Below, piece after piece: positions 33,490 to 43,016 of a stretch of DNA of 64,000 nucleotides. Made by a program: the position numbers and the translations under genes. The stretch spans positions 31,554 through 95,553 of the forward strand of contig CACEAA010000002.1 in NCBI GenBank assembly GCA_902557415.1, given 5' to 3'. Every line of letters starts with the position of its first letter. Position 1 is the first letter of the stretch. Under the pieces are notes generated by a model. It saw only the letters and a list, made by a program, of their open reading frames with translations, did not search any database and was not told where the DNA came from. The DNA is from an uncultured Pseudomonadota bacterium. Lineage in GTDB: Bacteria; Pseudomonadota; Gammaproteobacteria; Ga0077536.

Positions 33490-34911
33490 CTATATCTCCT
33501 TTGTTACGGGGTCTGTACCCAACTCACCTTTCATTAACCAACCTGGGATGATTGCAGAAAACAATCCTGCATCACCTCCTGCTCTTATTAACTGTAGTCC
33601 TTCTTCTCTGAACTTAGGGATTTTATTCTTACTTTGCGTCAAATCCTCGATCAGTTCACCATCAGATGTCATGCCTAAATCAGCGCCATCGATAAATAAA
33701 TTCTCGTGTAACGCTGAGACTGTGTCCGCTTTACTCCACCCGGCCAGATCAAAAACACGCCCATGTTCAGGACCAATAAGAATCACTGCATCCGATGCAT
33801 TTGCCATTTCCACGTGATTAATACTTCTTAGGGAGCCTGCAAGAGATGCAACCACTCCCTCAGGCGCGCGGGAGTTTTGATCGACGCAGCCAAGCGGGCC
33901 ATCAGCGCTAAAGACTGTTACCGCAGACCTGTCTCGTGAAATACCTTGATCTTCCGCCAATGTGGTCCAAGGTGTCTTCTCGTCTTCGGCGAAGCACAAC
34001 CCATACTTCAAGGGGGTACCAAACGTTGACTGGTCAGTACCTTTTGGATGTCCTCCCCCAACATTACGGACAACTAATTGTAATGCCCGCCCAATAGTCG
34101 CATTCGCACGGTTACCCTGACCAAGTAGATTGCCAGACCAATTCATGTCTACAGCTTCTCTAATCGGTCCGTTAACAACGACCATCGGCCCAGAGAACCA
34201 AGTTGTAGCCAATAAGCCTCCAAGACAAAACCTATCGTCTAAAGCGGCTTCGACTGCCGCTAATACAATAGGAAAATATTCCGGTTTACACCCTGCCATC
34301 ACCGCATTTATCGCAACTTTGACAACGGAACAATTTACCGAGTGAGGCGGAACGCTACCGACGAGTTCGTTAGGTAAGCGTGGACTACTATTTAGCATTT
34401 TCAGTACACGCTCTTCGGTAGGAGGGATAACAGGTAAGCCATCAGTCCATCCCTGCTCGTAACAATATTCGATATTATCCACCAAAGACGGTATTTCGAT
34501 TTTACGAGAGTAGAAATCTACTCCCCCAAACTTCACTGCGAGTCGCTCGGGAACCCCTTCTTCCACAGAAAGAGAACCGCAACCAGGTTTCCAATCTGGT
34601 AAACCCATGCCTAATTCCTGCTCCCCAAAAAACTCCTGCCATTCAACGCGCTCCCATCCAACTACTCGCGCAGCTTCTTCGCCTTTTTCAATTTTAATTA
34701 ATGTAGGAACGGTTTCTATATTTAGAAAGTAGGAAGCCTCTAGGGTGGTATCATCGATGTTTTTCGAGGTCGATAAGAAATCGGATTCGTCTTGAAAGAA
34801 AATAGTTATAGGCAAGCCTCTATCTTCAATAGCCTTCAAGATCGGTTCAATCAAAACGCACGTGGGGCAGTCTTTTTTGACTACAGCAATAATCCCATCA
34901 TCGAACAGCAT
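33490..34911 (-). CDS. Thioredoxin-like N-terminal domain fused to UGSC-associated domain
   Basis: A 473-residue protein. Residues 1 to about 110 look thioredoxin-like, with a CPTC motif (VVKKDCPTCVLIEP) and a cis-Pro-type segment IETVPTLIKI. The larger second part begins near YEQGWTDGLPVIPPTEERV and contains many conserved-looking glycine and asparagine segments. I know this latter segment only as a protein family of unknown function often found with UGSC proteins. The start at ATG 34911 has a strong GAGGAG site; an upstream in-frame extension of 41 codons is unlikely. One base separates its stop from the selenoprotein ATG, which points to a redox pair. Confidence 0.75.
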   Translation of the reverse strand: MLFDDGIIAVVKKDCPTCVLIEPILKAIEDRGLPITIFFQDESDFLSTSKNIDDTTLEASYFLNIETVPTLIKIEKGEEAARVVGWERVEWQEFFGEQELGMGLPDWKPGCGSLSVEEGVPERLAVKFGGVDFYSRKIEIPSLVDNIEYCYEQGWTDGLPVIPPTEERVLKMLNSSPRLPNELVGSVPPHSVNCSVVKVAINAVMAGCKPEYFPIVLAAVEAALDDRFCLGGLLATTWFSGPMVVVNGPIREAVDMNWSGNLLGQGNRANATIGRALQLVVRNVGGGHPKGTDQSTFGTPLKYGLCFAEDEKTPWTTLAEDQGISRDRSAVTVFSADGPLGCVDQNSRAPEGVVASLAGSLRSINHVEMANASDAVILIGPEHGRVFDLAGWSKADTVSALHENLFIDGADLGMTSDGELIEDLTQSKNKIPKFREEGLQLIRAGGDAGLFSAIIPGWLMKGELGTDPVTKEI

Positions 34912-35115
34912 CTCTACTCCTCTAGCATTACAAGAATTGTTCGTTTGATTATGGACGGCAAGAGACCCAAAGGTCAACGCGACGAATTTATCTAATGAGT
35001 GTATATTACTCAAGTCGACAAATTTGGACAGCATCCGAGTTTTCTAGATGTTGCAATGACGGAATGAACTAAAATTTAGTTAAGTGTTTATTTTTATAAT
35101 CGGACAGGAGCTCTA

Positions 35116-35781
35116 ATGTTGTTAAAAGGGAAACACATAGTAATTACCGGTGCGGCTGGAGCACTCGGGGAATCAGCCACACGAATTGCCACCTCTCATG
35201 GAGCTATAGTCTCGGAGCTAGATATTAATTTTTCCGAAATAACGAAAAATCGTCATAGCGTAGATTTAAAAGACGAGGGGTCAGTCAAAAAATGTATCAA
35301 ATCTCTTAACTCAGTTGATGCGCTTTTTAATATCGCCGGCGGATTTCTCATGGGCAGTTCTGTTATTGATACTAGCGATGCTGATTGGGAAGCTATGCGA
35401 GCTATAAACTTTACGACAATGCTAAACGCAACACGCGCTGTACTGCCCGAAATGTTGCGTCGTAAAGCAGGTGCGATAGTAAATGTTGGCGCCTATTCTG
35501 CGCTGAGTGGCCAATCGCAAATGGGTGCTTACGTTTCTGCTAAGGCATCAGTAATGAGAATGACCGAAAGTCTTGCGTTAGAAGCTAGAGATTTTGACGT
35601 GAATATAAATGCAGTCTTACCAAGTATCATCGACACTCCTATCAATCGCTCTGATATGCCAGATGCGGACTTTAGTAAATGGGTGCAACCCGACGATCTA
35701 AGCCAGACTATGTGCTTTCTTGCGTCCGATAACGCTAGGGCTATCAATGGTGCGCTAATCCCGGTAGTAGCCAAATCCTGA
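35116..35781 (+). CDS. Short-chain dehydrogenase/reductase (SDR)
   Basis: A 221-residue SDR. The cofactor motif is ITGAAGALGES, an accepted variant with Ala for the second Gly. The catalytic set is in NVGAYSALSG with Y-x3-K in GAYVSAKA. Upstream GGACAGGAG precedes the ATG. One base separates its stop from the thiolase-like gene, so the two are coupled. It may oxidise a beta-hydroxyacyl-CoA before cleavage by the thiolase-like/DUF35 complex. It is divergent from the thioredoxin-UGSC operon. Confidence 0.88.
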   Translation: MLLKGKHIVITGAAGALGESATRIATSHGAIVSELDINFSEITKNRHSVDLKDEGSVKKCIKSLNSVDALFNIAGGFLMGSSVIDTSDADWEAMRAINFTTMLNATRAVLPEMLRRKAGAIVNVGAYSALSGQSQMGAYVSAKASVMRMTESLALEARDFDVNINAVLPSIIDTPINRSDMPDADFSKWVQPDDLSQTMCFLASDNARAINGALIPVVAKS

Positions 35782-35782
35782 G

Positions 35783-36943
35783 ATGGAAGAGTCTTTACGA
35801 GATAAAGCAGCAATTACTGGGATTGGGGAAACAGTCTACTCCAAAGTAACTGACCGCAGCGCGTTGTCGCTAACTTTAGAGGCATGTCTTAAAGCGATAA
35901 ATGATGCAGGCTTAGTACCTGACGACATCGATGGTTTAATTCCCTATCCGTCTCAAGGCCTAACGGCGGAGAGTCTGATAACTAATTTTGGTCTCAAAAA
36001 CGTCAGGTATTCAGCTTTAACTCCCATGGGTGGTGCGAGCCCAGTGGCAGCTTTACAAAGTGCGGCGATGGCGATCTCCTCTGGAGTTGCTCAACATGTT
36101 CTTATTTGCTTAGCCCGCGGCCATACTGAATCAAACGACGGTAAAATTACGGCCCGTCTTGCAGAAATGCCTCAAATGAATACAGTGGGCGAATTTGAAA
36201 TGCCGTTAGGTGCAAACGCGCCCGCACAATTTTATGCGCCCATGGCACGGAGGCACATGGAGCTTTTTGGAACCACGAGTGCACAATTTGCTGAAATTGC
36301 TATAACTTGTCGAAAAAACGCGATATTAAACGATAAAGCAATCATGAGAAAACCTATGAGTTTGGAAGATCACCAAGCATCTAGAATGATTTCTGATCCC
36401 TTGCGACTTTACGACTGCTGTCTTGAAAGTAAAGGAGCGGCAGCCGTAGTGATTAGCAGTAAAGAAAGGGCCAGCGATCTAAAACATTCTCCGATTAGTA
36501 TTATCGGCGCGGCGGAAGGTCACCCTGATTCGCCGAGCGCTATCACTCAAAGGGATAACTTTGTATCGCTAGGGCTCGCAAAGGCCGCTCCGATTGCTTT
36601 TAAGATGGCCGATGTTACGCCCGCCGACATCGACGTCGCTCAAATCTATGACTGTTTCACTTACATCGTACTCTGTCAATTAGAGGATATGGGCTTTTGT
36701 AGAAAAGGAGAAGGAGGTGAGTTTGTGATGAGTGGAGCAATTGGACGGGATGGCAAGATCCCGATAAATACTCATGGTGGCCTCCTGTCAGAAGCACATA
36801 TTGCTGGGATGAATCATATTAACGAATTAGTCCGTCAACTGCGACGTACCTGCGGAGAGCGACAGATAAAAGATGCCTCAGTGGGCTTGGTGACTGGATA
36901 CGGTGATTTAGGCGATGGTTCTATCGCCATACTCAGTCGTTAG
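35783..36943 (+). CDS. Thiolase-like protein without nucleophilic Cys (Ltp2/SCP-x type)
   Basis: A 386-residue thiolase-fold protein. Where thiolases have the acylated cysteine this one reads MGGASPVAAL with Ser86, as in SCP-x-like and Ltp2 steroid-side-chain aldolases. The YDCFTY segment and the late NTHGGLLSEAH region fit that group. The DUF35 gene that follows supplies the acyl-CoA-binding partner typical of such aldolases. A retro-aldol cleavage of a beta-hydroxyacyl-CoA is therefore more likely than thiolysis. This is inference from family and context. Confidence 0.82.
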   Translation: MEESLRDKAAITGIGETVYSKVTDRSALSLTLEACLKAINDAGLVPDDIDGLIPYPSQGLTAESLITNFGLKNVRYSALTPMGGASPVAALQSAAMAISSGVAQHVLICLARGHTESNDGKITARLAEMPQMNTVGEFEMPLGANAPAQFYAPMARRHMELFGTTSAQFAEIAITCRKNAILNDKAIMRKPMSLEDHQASRMISDPLRLYDCCLESKGAAAVVISSKERASDLKHSPISIIGAAEGHPDSPSAITQRDNFVSLGLAKAAPIAFKMADVTPADIDVAQIYDCFTYIVLCQLEDMGFCRKGEGGEFVMSGAIGRDGKIPINTHGGLLSEAHIAGMNHINELVRQLRRTCGERQIKDASVGLVTGYGDLGDGSIAILSR

Positions 36944-36953
36944 TTTTAGTCAT

Positions 36954-37346
36954 ATGATATATCCGAGTGTGTCAATCGAAAGTAAAGCCTATTGGACCGG
37001 GCTAACCAATGGCGAATTACTACTTCAGGAGTGCACCGATTGCGGGACCATACGCCACTACCCTCGTCCAATGTGTGACAATTGTTACTCATTTGGACAC
37101 CGATGGATTAAAGCAAGCGGCGATGCCTTAGTATACGCGTGGACTGAATGTCATCATGCCTTTCATCCCTCATTCGCTGAGTTAACACCGTACACACTTG
37201 TTACCGCGACTCTTAAAGAAGGACCTCGGCTAATGGCACCCTTAGCGCAACCCCCTAAAAGAGATTTATACCTCGGTATGAAGCTAAAAATTGAATTTAA
37301 CCAAGTTAGCTCGGATCTTACACTACCAATCTTTAAAGCGACTTAG
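36954..37346 (+). CDS. DUF35 OB-fold protein with rubredoxin-like zinc ribbon
   Basis: A 130-residue protein with a zinc ribbon (Cys27-x2-Cys30 and Cys41-x2-Cys44, CTDC and CDNC) followed by an OB-fold (ALVYAWTECHH, YTLVTATLKEGPRLMA). An in-frame start 13 codons upstream would overlap the thiolase-like gene; ATG 36954 gives the usual family opening. DUF35 proteins of the ChsH2 type form complexes with thiolase-like aldolases, as the preceding gene suggests. It ends ten bases before the stop of the convergent hydrolase. Confidence 0.85.
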   Translation: MIYPSVSIESKAYWTGLTNGELLLQECTDCGTIRHYPRPMCDNCYSFGHRWIKASGDALVYAWTECHHAFHPSFAELTPYTLVTATLKEGPRLMAPLAQPPKRDLYLGMKLKIEFNQVSSDLTLPIFKAT

Positions 37347-37356
37347 GTACTAGTGA

Positions 37357-38118
37357 CTATAGCTGCTGGCGTAAAAAATCATTTATCACCTTGGCCACAT
37401 ATACTGGTGTCTCCTGCTGGGGATAGTGACCCGCATTCCTTGAAACGACTAGTTCAGCATTTGGATACCATCTAAGAAAAGTATCGCGTAGTATGTCAGG
37501 AGTGAAAGGCTCCATATCATATTCACCTGCAATGACTAGCATGGGCGTGGTATTGCCTTCCATCTCGTCTAGAAAGCCCTGATTTGAAAGACTATCTAAA
37601 TAACCAAACTGTGCTTTCTCTAACCGTGTTGCTCGAGTCTGGCGGACTTTAAAGTCAATCCATTGCTGGCCTAATCTATTTCCTGTGAGGGCATCAAAAG
37701 CTTCCTCAAGAAGCTGGTTACTCGTGATAGAGCCTTTAATAATTTCAAACCCCTCGGGTGTGAAGCTCAACCCAGAGGCGGCAACAGGTGTGTTCAAAAT
37801 CGCAGATTTAACTCTAGTTCCACCATCTAGTACCACCCTTTGCGCAAGCATTCCACTCATAGAATGTCCGACAATATGAAACTCGCGCCACCCCAAATTA
37901 TCTGCTAGCTCGATCACATCACTAGCAGCTTCTCGAGGTGTATATTCCCCGAGTAAATGTCTCGATTCGCCGTAGCCACGCACTTCACAAAACGCGTAAG
38001 TAAAACACTTAGTATCAAAAAAGTTTCTAGCGAACATCCAAGTATCTTTGCACCCATAAAAATCATGCATAAGAATCACGCCTTCAGATCCACTGCCATA
38101 CAGTTCATGCGCTAACAT
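37357..38118 (-). CDS. Alpha/beta hydrolase
   Basis: A 253-residue alpha/beta hydrolase. The nucleophile elbow is GHSMSG (Ser86), the acid is likely in VIAGEYDMEPF and the histidine in SRNAGHYPQQE. The HDFYGCKDTW stretch around residue 18 supplies the oxyanion region. No signal peptide is seen. It lies 36 bases downstream of an amidase gene on the same strand, so a joint ester/amide degradation unit is likely. The substrate is unknown. Confidence 0.87.
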   Translation of the reverse strand: MLAHELYGSGSEGVILMHDFYGCKDTWMFARNFFDTKCFTYAFCEVRGYGESRHLLGEYTPREAASDVIELADNLGWREFHIVGHSMSGMLAQRVVLDGGTRVKSAILNTPVAASGLSFTPEGFEIIKGSITSNQLLEEAFDALTGNRLGQQWIDFKVRQTRATRLEKAQFGYLDSLSNQGFLDEMEGNTTPMLVIAGEYDMEPFTPDILRDTFLRWYPNAELVVSRNAGHYPQQETPVYVAKVINDFLRQQL

Positions 38119-38154
38119 AATAAAGTTGCTTCCTTTATAAAAATTATTGACTAA

Positions 38155-39660
38155 TTAATCAGTTTTCGATTGCTCAAATGCGTAAGCCGCCCTGTATATA
38201 GTTTGCTCTTCAAAATACCTACCCACGAGCATCAAACCGACAGGCAAGCCATCGACCATGCCACAGGGGATCGAAATTGACGGGTGACCAGTCAGGTCAG
38301 TGGCGGGCGTGTTGGGAACCATTTCAAGAGATCGCGATACAATCTCTGCTGCTGACGCATCCTTTCCTGGGATAGGTGGGGCAGTAATAGGCAATGTTGG
38401 CATCAATAGCAAATCATACTGCGATAAAACTTCCTCATATGCACTTTTTAATCGAGCTCTAAGATTTTGCGCCTTAGCATAATATTGACCACCATAAGCT
38501 TTACTCATATATTCGCCTGTCAACATGATTAACTTTGTCTGAGGTCCAAATTTATGCGTTTGCTCCCGCCAGGCCGAATGATGCTTCATCAAACTCGGCA
38601 CATAGCCACCGATTCGGTTTTTCCCAAAGCCATTCTCATGCATCATAGAACTGACTAATCCTTCAATGTATATAGGAGTCCAAATGGCCGCGCTTGAAGC
38701 GTGCATAGGGAGTGAGACCTGTTCAACCTCGGCTCCAAGTGATGATATTTTTTTCGCAGCGTCTCGAACGGTTTGATCGACCAGAGGATCAGAATTCTCT
38801 AATTGAAACCCCTCGGTGACTACACCTATACGCAAGCCAGTAACTCCTTCGCCCAGACCGTCGGTGTATGATTCTTGAGATCGAGGCACCTGAATATTAT
38901 CTACCCCATCATAACCAGCTAAAACCTCTAAAAGCACCGCATTATCGCGGACGTTCTTGGTCATAGGCCCAATATAATCAATCGTCATATCAATAGGCAT
39001 AGCTCCCGTGTAAGGCACCAAGCCAAAAGTGGGTTTAAGTCCTACCACTCCGCAGAATGACGCAGGAATACGACAGGAACCTCCATGATCGGTTCCGACT
39101 GCCATATCAACTGCATCGGAGGCAAGTAAAGCCGCACACCCACTCGACGATCCGCCTGCAGTCCGTTCAACATCATGCGGGTTTAACACCGGGCCTTTTG
39201 CATTGGTATGACTGCCCCCAGATGTGCAAAAATATTCGCAATGCGCCTTCCCTGCCACTACGCCTCCGGCCTCTAATACTCGGTTTACTACAGTAGCATC
39301 AACATCTGGTATATAACCTTCAAGGGTTGATGACCCATTCATCATCGGCACGCCGGCAACTAGAATATTGTCTTTAAAGGCTACTCTTTTACCCGCTAAC
39401 TTTCCCTCGGCCTCTCCAGTGATTTCAGTTTGCCAATACCAGGCATTAAGTGGGTTAGCTTTAGCCTCAGGTTGTACGCCCGCGCTACGAGGATAAATAA
39501 CTTTAGGTATCTCATCGGGAAATTGATCAAGAGATTCATAGATAGATAAATTCTCATCCATTAATGAACGCAGCTCCGATGCTTCCTCCGCCTCTAGTTC
39601 CATATGAACCGAATCCGCAACAGCCTGAAGCTGTCTAGTCGAAGGTCTCTTAATTGTCAT
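38155..39660 (-). CDS. Amidase signature family protein
   Basis: A 501-residue amidase with a complete triad: Lys96 (VAFKDN), cis-Ser171 (AGGSSSG) and nucleophile Ser195 (HGGSCRIPASF). It is longer than the amidase at 945-2234 by an N-terminal extension of about 25 residues, which reads as helix and includes the Glu-rich EAEEASELRS. It is followed by the alpha/beta hydrolase at 37357. A 259-base region upstream, shared with the divergent NTF2-like gene, holds a TATAAT at 39848-39853 but no well-placed -35 box. Confidence 0.9.
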   Translation of the reverse strand: MTIKRPSTRQLQAVADSVHMELEAEEASELRSLMDENLSIYESLDQFPDEIPKVIYPRSAGVQPEAKANPLNAWYWQTEITGEAEGKLAGKRVAFKDNILVAGVPMMNGSSTLEGYIPDVDATVVNRVLEAGGVVAGKAHCEYFCTSGGSHTNAKGPVLNPHDVERTAGGSSSGCAALLASDAVDMAVGTDHGGSCRIPASFCGVVGLKPTFGLVPYTGAMPIDMTIDYIGPMTKNVRDNAVLLEVLAGYDGVDNIQVPRSQESYTDGLGEGVTGLRIGVVTEGFQLENSDPLVDQTVRDAAKKISSLGAEVEQVSLPMHASSAAIWTPIYIEGLVSSMMHENGFGKNRIGGYVPSLMKHHSAWREQTHKFGPQTKLIMLTGEYMSKAYGGQYYAKAQNLRARLKSAYEEVLSQYDLLLMPTLPITAPPIPGKDASAAEIVSRSLEMVPNTPATDLTGHPSISIPCGMVDGLPVGLMLVGRYFEEQTIYRAAYAFEQSKTD

Positions 39661-39919
39661 AGTTTTTGAATCCCTTGATAACGGAAAGTTTATTGGTTAA
39701 ACCCAAAGATACATCAATTGTATTTTATATCTACTTATGAATTCTTCCCAATTTCCTTATGCACCCTCGAGAAGTTAGGGACTCCCCCGAACAATCATCA
39801 AGGAGACAGTACTTGCCGGCCGCACAAGAAAATTAATATAATTAACCTATAATTCCAAAGCATTAACTATACTTTGGCAGATGAACCCAGCGTATAAAAT
39901 CTAAAGTGAGCCAAAACGT

Positions 39920-40312
39920 ATGTCAAATGAAAACGAAGTTACTCCCGAATTTTTAGCCCGCTTCACACAAGCCTGGAACGAGCAAGACATAGACGGTCTT
40001 ATGGACCACGTAGTTGATGATGACGAGTGTACCTTTATGGCCTCTGTTGGCACGGAAACTGAAGGCAGCTTATGGGTTGGCCGAGAGAAGGTCCGCGAAG
40101 GATTTGCCAGTCTTTGGGAAGGTTATCCTGATGCACATTTCGAGGCGATAGGAGAAGATTTTATACTCGGAAATCGAGGATGTTCTGAGTGGATATTTAC
40201 AGGCACAAAAAAAGCAGATGGCACGAAAGTTAAGGCGAGAGGTTGCGACGTTTACACTTTTAAAAATGGAAAAATTCTAATCAAAAACTCCATGCGCAAA
40301 CAGAGGCCCTAG
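39920..40312 (+). CDS. Nuclear transport factor 2-like (SnoaL-type) protein
   Basis: A 130-residue cone-shaped NTF2-fold protein. The family pattern is an opening helix FLARFTQAWNEQDIDGLMDHV, then GREKVREGFASLWEGYPDAHFE and GNRGCSEWIFTGT followed by G-C-D-V-Y-T-F-K-N-G-K-I. Such proteins may be isomerases, dehydratases or ligand binders; nothing here fixes which. Its stop overlaps that of the convergent glnD gene by four bases (CTAG at 40309-40312). Confidence 0.8.
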   Translation: MSNENEVTPEFLARFTQAWNEQDIDGLMDHVVDDDECTFMASVGTETEGSLWVGREKVREGFASLWEGYPDAHFEAIGEDFILGNRGCSEWIFTGTKKADGTKVKARGCDVYTFKNGKILIKNSMRKQRP

Positions 40313-42912
40313 GCAGCGTTCGAGGCTTCAGGGAGCTGTGCCGCATCGGCCAGCTGACCAATCAGTTTTTTCAAAGATTTTTGATTGAGTTTTCGTCCGC
40401 CGGCATCTGTCACAAAAAAGACGTCTATAGCCTTTTCACCAAACGTACTAATGTTCGCCCCCTGTAAATTAATACCTGCCTCAGAAATCACCTTAGCCAA
40501 GGTGCACAATAAGCCTTTTCGATCTGCGGCGACAACCTCTATGGCAGTATGACTGTCAGAAGCTGCCTCATGATGCCTAACACTAACCGGTATAGCCTTC
40601 ATTAAAACATCATATTTTGAATCCCAATTTCTTCCAGGCTCTGTTTCTCCCGAATGCACTTTTAATAAGCGTTCACTTAATCGCTGCAATTGACCCGCCT
40701 CAACTATTGGTAGATTTTTTGTATTAGTAATGTGGAACTCATCGAGCACTCTCCTGTCGCGCAGGCCATAGGCATGTGCAGTAAGAACCTTAGTACTCCC
40801 CATCGCAAGCGCCATTGTTAAGTCAGAGAATAGTTTTTCTCTATCAACTCCCCAGGTTAAAACCTGCGTATAGCCACTTGATTTATTCACTACGAAATGG
40901 ACGCCAGATTCTTCTTTTAGCAGTCCACACAGAGACAGCAGCGCTTTAGGAGTAAAGCGCATCACCATAGTATTTGTAATAATATCTAAAACTCTACCAA
41001 CTGACTTTTTGTCGCTACCAGTCAGCCCTTTTAAGACACTCGCGCGCCTAGTATCAACACGATGTTCAAGATCCTCCGGCGAACCTCGTTCAATGCGGAG
41101 ATGAGCTTCGGTCTGATAAAATAATTGAGAAAAAAGATGTCCCTTCCATTCAGTCCAGGTTCCGGGACCGACAGCAGCCACATCAGCTACGGTCATTACA
41201 AATAAATAAACTAGTCTCTCTCTATCTCCAACAAAGTTAGCAAAATCAGTGATTACTTTAGGGTCAGACAGATCATAGTGCTGCGCTGTCTTAGATAAAA
41301 TGAGGTGATGTAAAACCAGCCACCCAACTATCTCTGCATCATCTTTTGAAAGTCCCAGTCGGCCACAAAACTTTTTAACAAGAGTCTCTCCTAATATAGA
41401 ATGATCCCCCCCGCGACCTTTCGCAATATCATGAAAAAGTACTGCTATATATATTAATTCTGGTCTTTCTAATTGCGACATAAGAGTTGACGCCAACGGC
41501 ATGTTTATAAATTGTCCGCGTTCTACCCTAAAGTCTCGTAGAATATCTATTGCACGAATAGTATGCGCATCCACAGTGTAATGATGGTACCGATCAAACT
41601 GGCCATGACCTGTAATACGTTTGAAATCAGGACAGAACTGTCCCAACACTCCAGTCTCATGCATCTCACTCAAGGCTGTCGTAACATTACGATTTGCTCT
41701 CAATATATTCAAAAAAATATTGTTTGCTTCTTTAGATGCTCGTACAGCTGCATTGATGTTACGTGAATTTTTCCGCACAACGCGCAACGCAGCGGAATCG
41801 ATACGTCGCTCCCCAACTTGGCCTTCGGCAAAAATTCGTAACAAATTAAGAGGGTCTAACAAAAATTCTTTCTCGTTGAATATCCCTACTTTTTTTTCTT
41901 TAACCTGCATACCGCCGGCTAGTGATTTCCCTCGACTAAAGCGAGAAGGCGGCCTAATTTCTTCTTCGAAATGTTGTAAAAATAACGAAGACAAGTCGTC
42001 TATCCGACGGACATTTAAAAAATAATTTTTCAAGAACCGTTCGACCGCACTCGATTTACTAGTATCTCGATAACGAAAGCGACTGGCTAATTCTGCCTGA
42101 TAGCCAAATACTAATCTGTCATTCTCGCGGCCCGACAAAAAATGCAGCCCGGATCTAACTCGCCATAAAAATTCTCGGCCACCAACAAACCCCTCAAATT
42201 CTTTTTCATCGACTGGCCCCTTGTTTGTCAATTCACGCGCAGTCGCAACTCCATACCACGCCATAGCCAACCAAAATATAGTGCTCACATCTCTCAAACC
42301 ACCCTGCCCGTTTTTACAGTCCGGCTCCATAACAAAGGCGGTACCGCCTTGGGTCTCTCGCCGAAGTTTACACTCTTCTATCTTTTCTACACAGAAGGCT
42401 AATCGGCGTTTTTTGTTCCAATACTGAGGATTAATGCTCGTATTCAACTGCCGATACAATCGGCCTGGGCCGCTCACAAGGCGACTCTCCATTAGAGCAG
42501 TTTGCGCATGGTGATTAGTTGCAGCAAACTCCTTAGTCTGTTTTGGCGTGCGCACTGCGTGTCCCAGTTGCGCACCGCTATCCCAAAGTAACTGCGTAAA
42601 TACTCGAATACTTTCATTCAACGCAAGGTTCTTACCCTCAGGTACCAAAAATAATATGTCCCAGTCAGAATAAGGGCAAAGCTCCGCTCTACCATAGCCA
42701 CCAACCGCAATAATGTCGACGTTATCTCCGGAATTACCCGCCACGTGCTGCCAGAGGTCAGATACGAATTCGTCAACCGCTTGGCTTAAATATTTAACAA
42801 TTGCGCGTCCGCCTTGGCGAGCGTATAGCCTTTTTTCAGCAAAGCCCAATATGCCTAGTCGCCTCGCTTTGACGGACTCTAATAAATTTTCACTTTCAAA
42901 ATCTTCAGACAT
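40309..42912 (-). CDS. glnD: Bifunctional uridylyltransferase/uridylyl-removing enzyme GlnD
   Basis: The 867-residue nitrogen sensor that uridylylates PII proteins when glutamine is low and removes UMP when it is high. The nucleotidyltransferase site is GGYGRAELCPYSDWDIL with Gly71-Gly72 and Asp83/Asp85. An HD hydrolase domain is in the middle (HHYTVDAHT, FHDIAKGRGGDHS). Two ACT domains lie at the C-terminus (near TQVLTWGVDREKLFSDL and IEVVAADRKGLLCTLAKVI). The length is normal for Proteobacteria. The usual gammaproteobacterial neighbours map, rpsB and dapD are absent. Confidence 0.97.
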   Translation of the reverse strand: MSEDFESENLLESVKARRLGILGFAEKRLYARQGGRAIVKYLSQAVDEFVSDLWQHVAGNSGDNVDIIAVGGYGRAELCPYSDWDILFLVPEGKNLALNESIRVFTQLLWDSGAQLGHAVRTPKQTKEFAATNHHAQTALMESRLVSGPGRLYRQLNTSINPQYWNKKRRLAFCVEKIEECKLRRETQGGTAFVMEPDCKNGQGGLRDVSTIFWLAMAWYGVATARELTNKGPVDEKEFEGFVGGREFLWRVRSGLHFLSGRENDRLVFGYQAELASRFRYRDTSKSSAVERFLKNYFLNVRRIDDLSSLFLQHFEEEIRPPSRFSRGKSLAGGMQVKEKKVGIFNEKEFLLDPLNLLRIFAEGQVGERRIDSAALRVVRKNSRNINAAVRASKEANNIFLNILRANRNVTTALSEMHETGVLGQFCPDFKRITGHGQFDRYHHYTVDAHTIRAIDILRDFRVERGQFINMPLASTLMSQLERPELIYIAVLFHDIAKGRGGDHSILGETLVKKFCGRLGLSKDDAEIVGWLVLHHLILSKTAQHYDLSDPKVITDFANFVGDRERLVYLFVMTVADVAAVGPGTWTEWKGHLFSQLFYQTEAHLRIERGSPEDLEHRVDTRRASVLKGLTGSDKKSVGRVLDIITNTMVMRFTPKALLSLCGLLKEESGVHFVVNKSSGYTQVLTWGVDREKLFSDLTMALAMGSTKVLTAHAYGLRDRRVLDEFHITNTKNLPIVEAGQLQRLSERLLKVHSGETEPGRNWDSKYDVLMKAIPVSVRHHEAASDSHTAIEVVAADRKGLLCTLAKVISEAGINLQGANISTFGEKAIDVFFVTDAGGRKLNQKSLKKLIGQLADAAQLPEASNAA

Positions 42913-43016
42913 TAGGCTAGTTTAGCACCGTTAAGTGCTCCCTTAACATTAGATAAATTTTAATTTTTTATTTGTCAGAAACCGTATCCAAAAAACCATC
43001 AACCAGAAAAAAGCTT

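Noticed and set aside
33178..33817. Long plus-strand open frames opposite the UGSC and thioredoxin-like genes
   Set aside because: They have no ribosome site and no recognisable protein features, and run antisense to the coherent UGSC family reading.
39661..39919. Possible sigma-70 promoter with TATAAT at 39848-39853
   Set aside because: No acceptable -35 hexamer lies 16-18 bases upstream; listed only as an isolated box.
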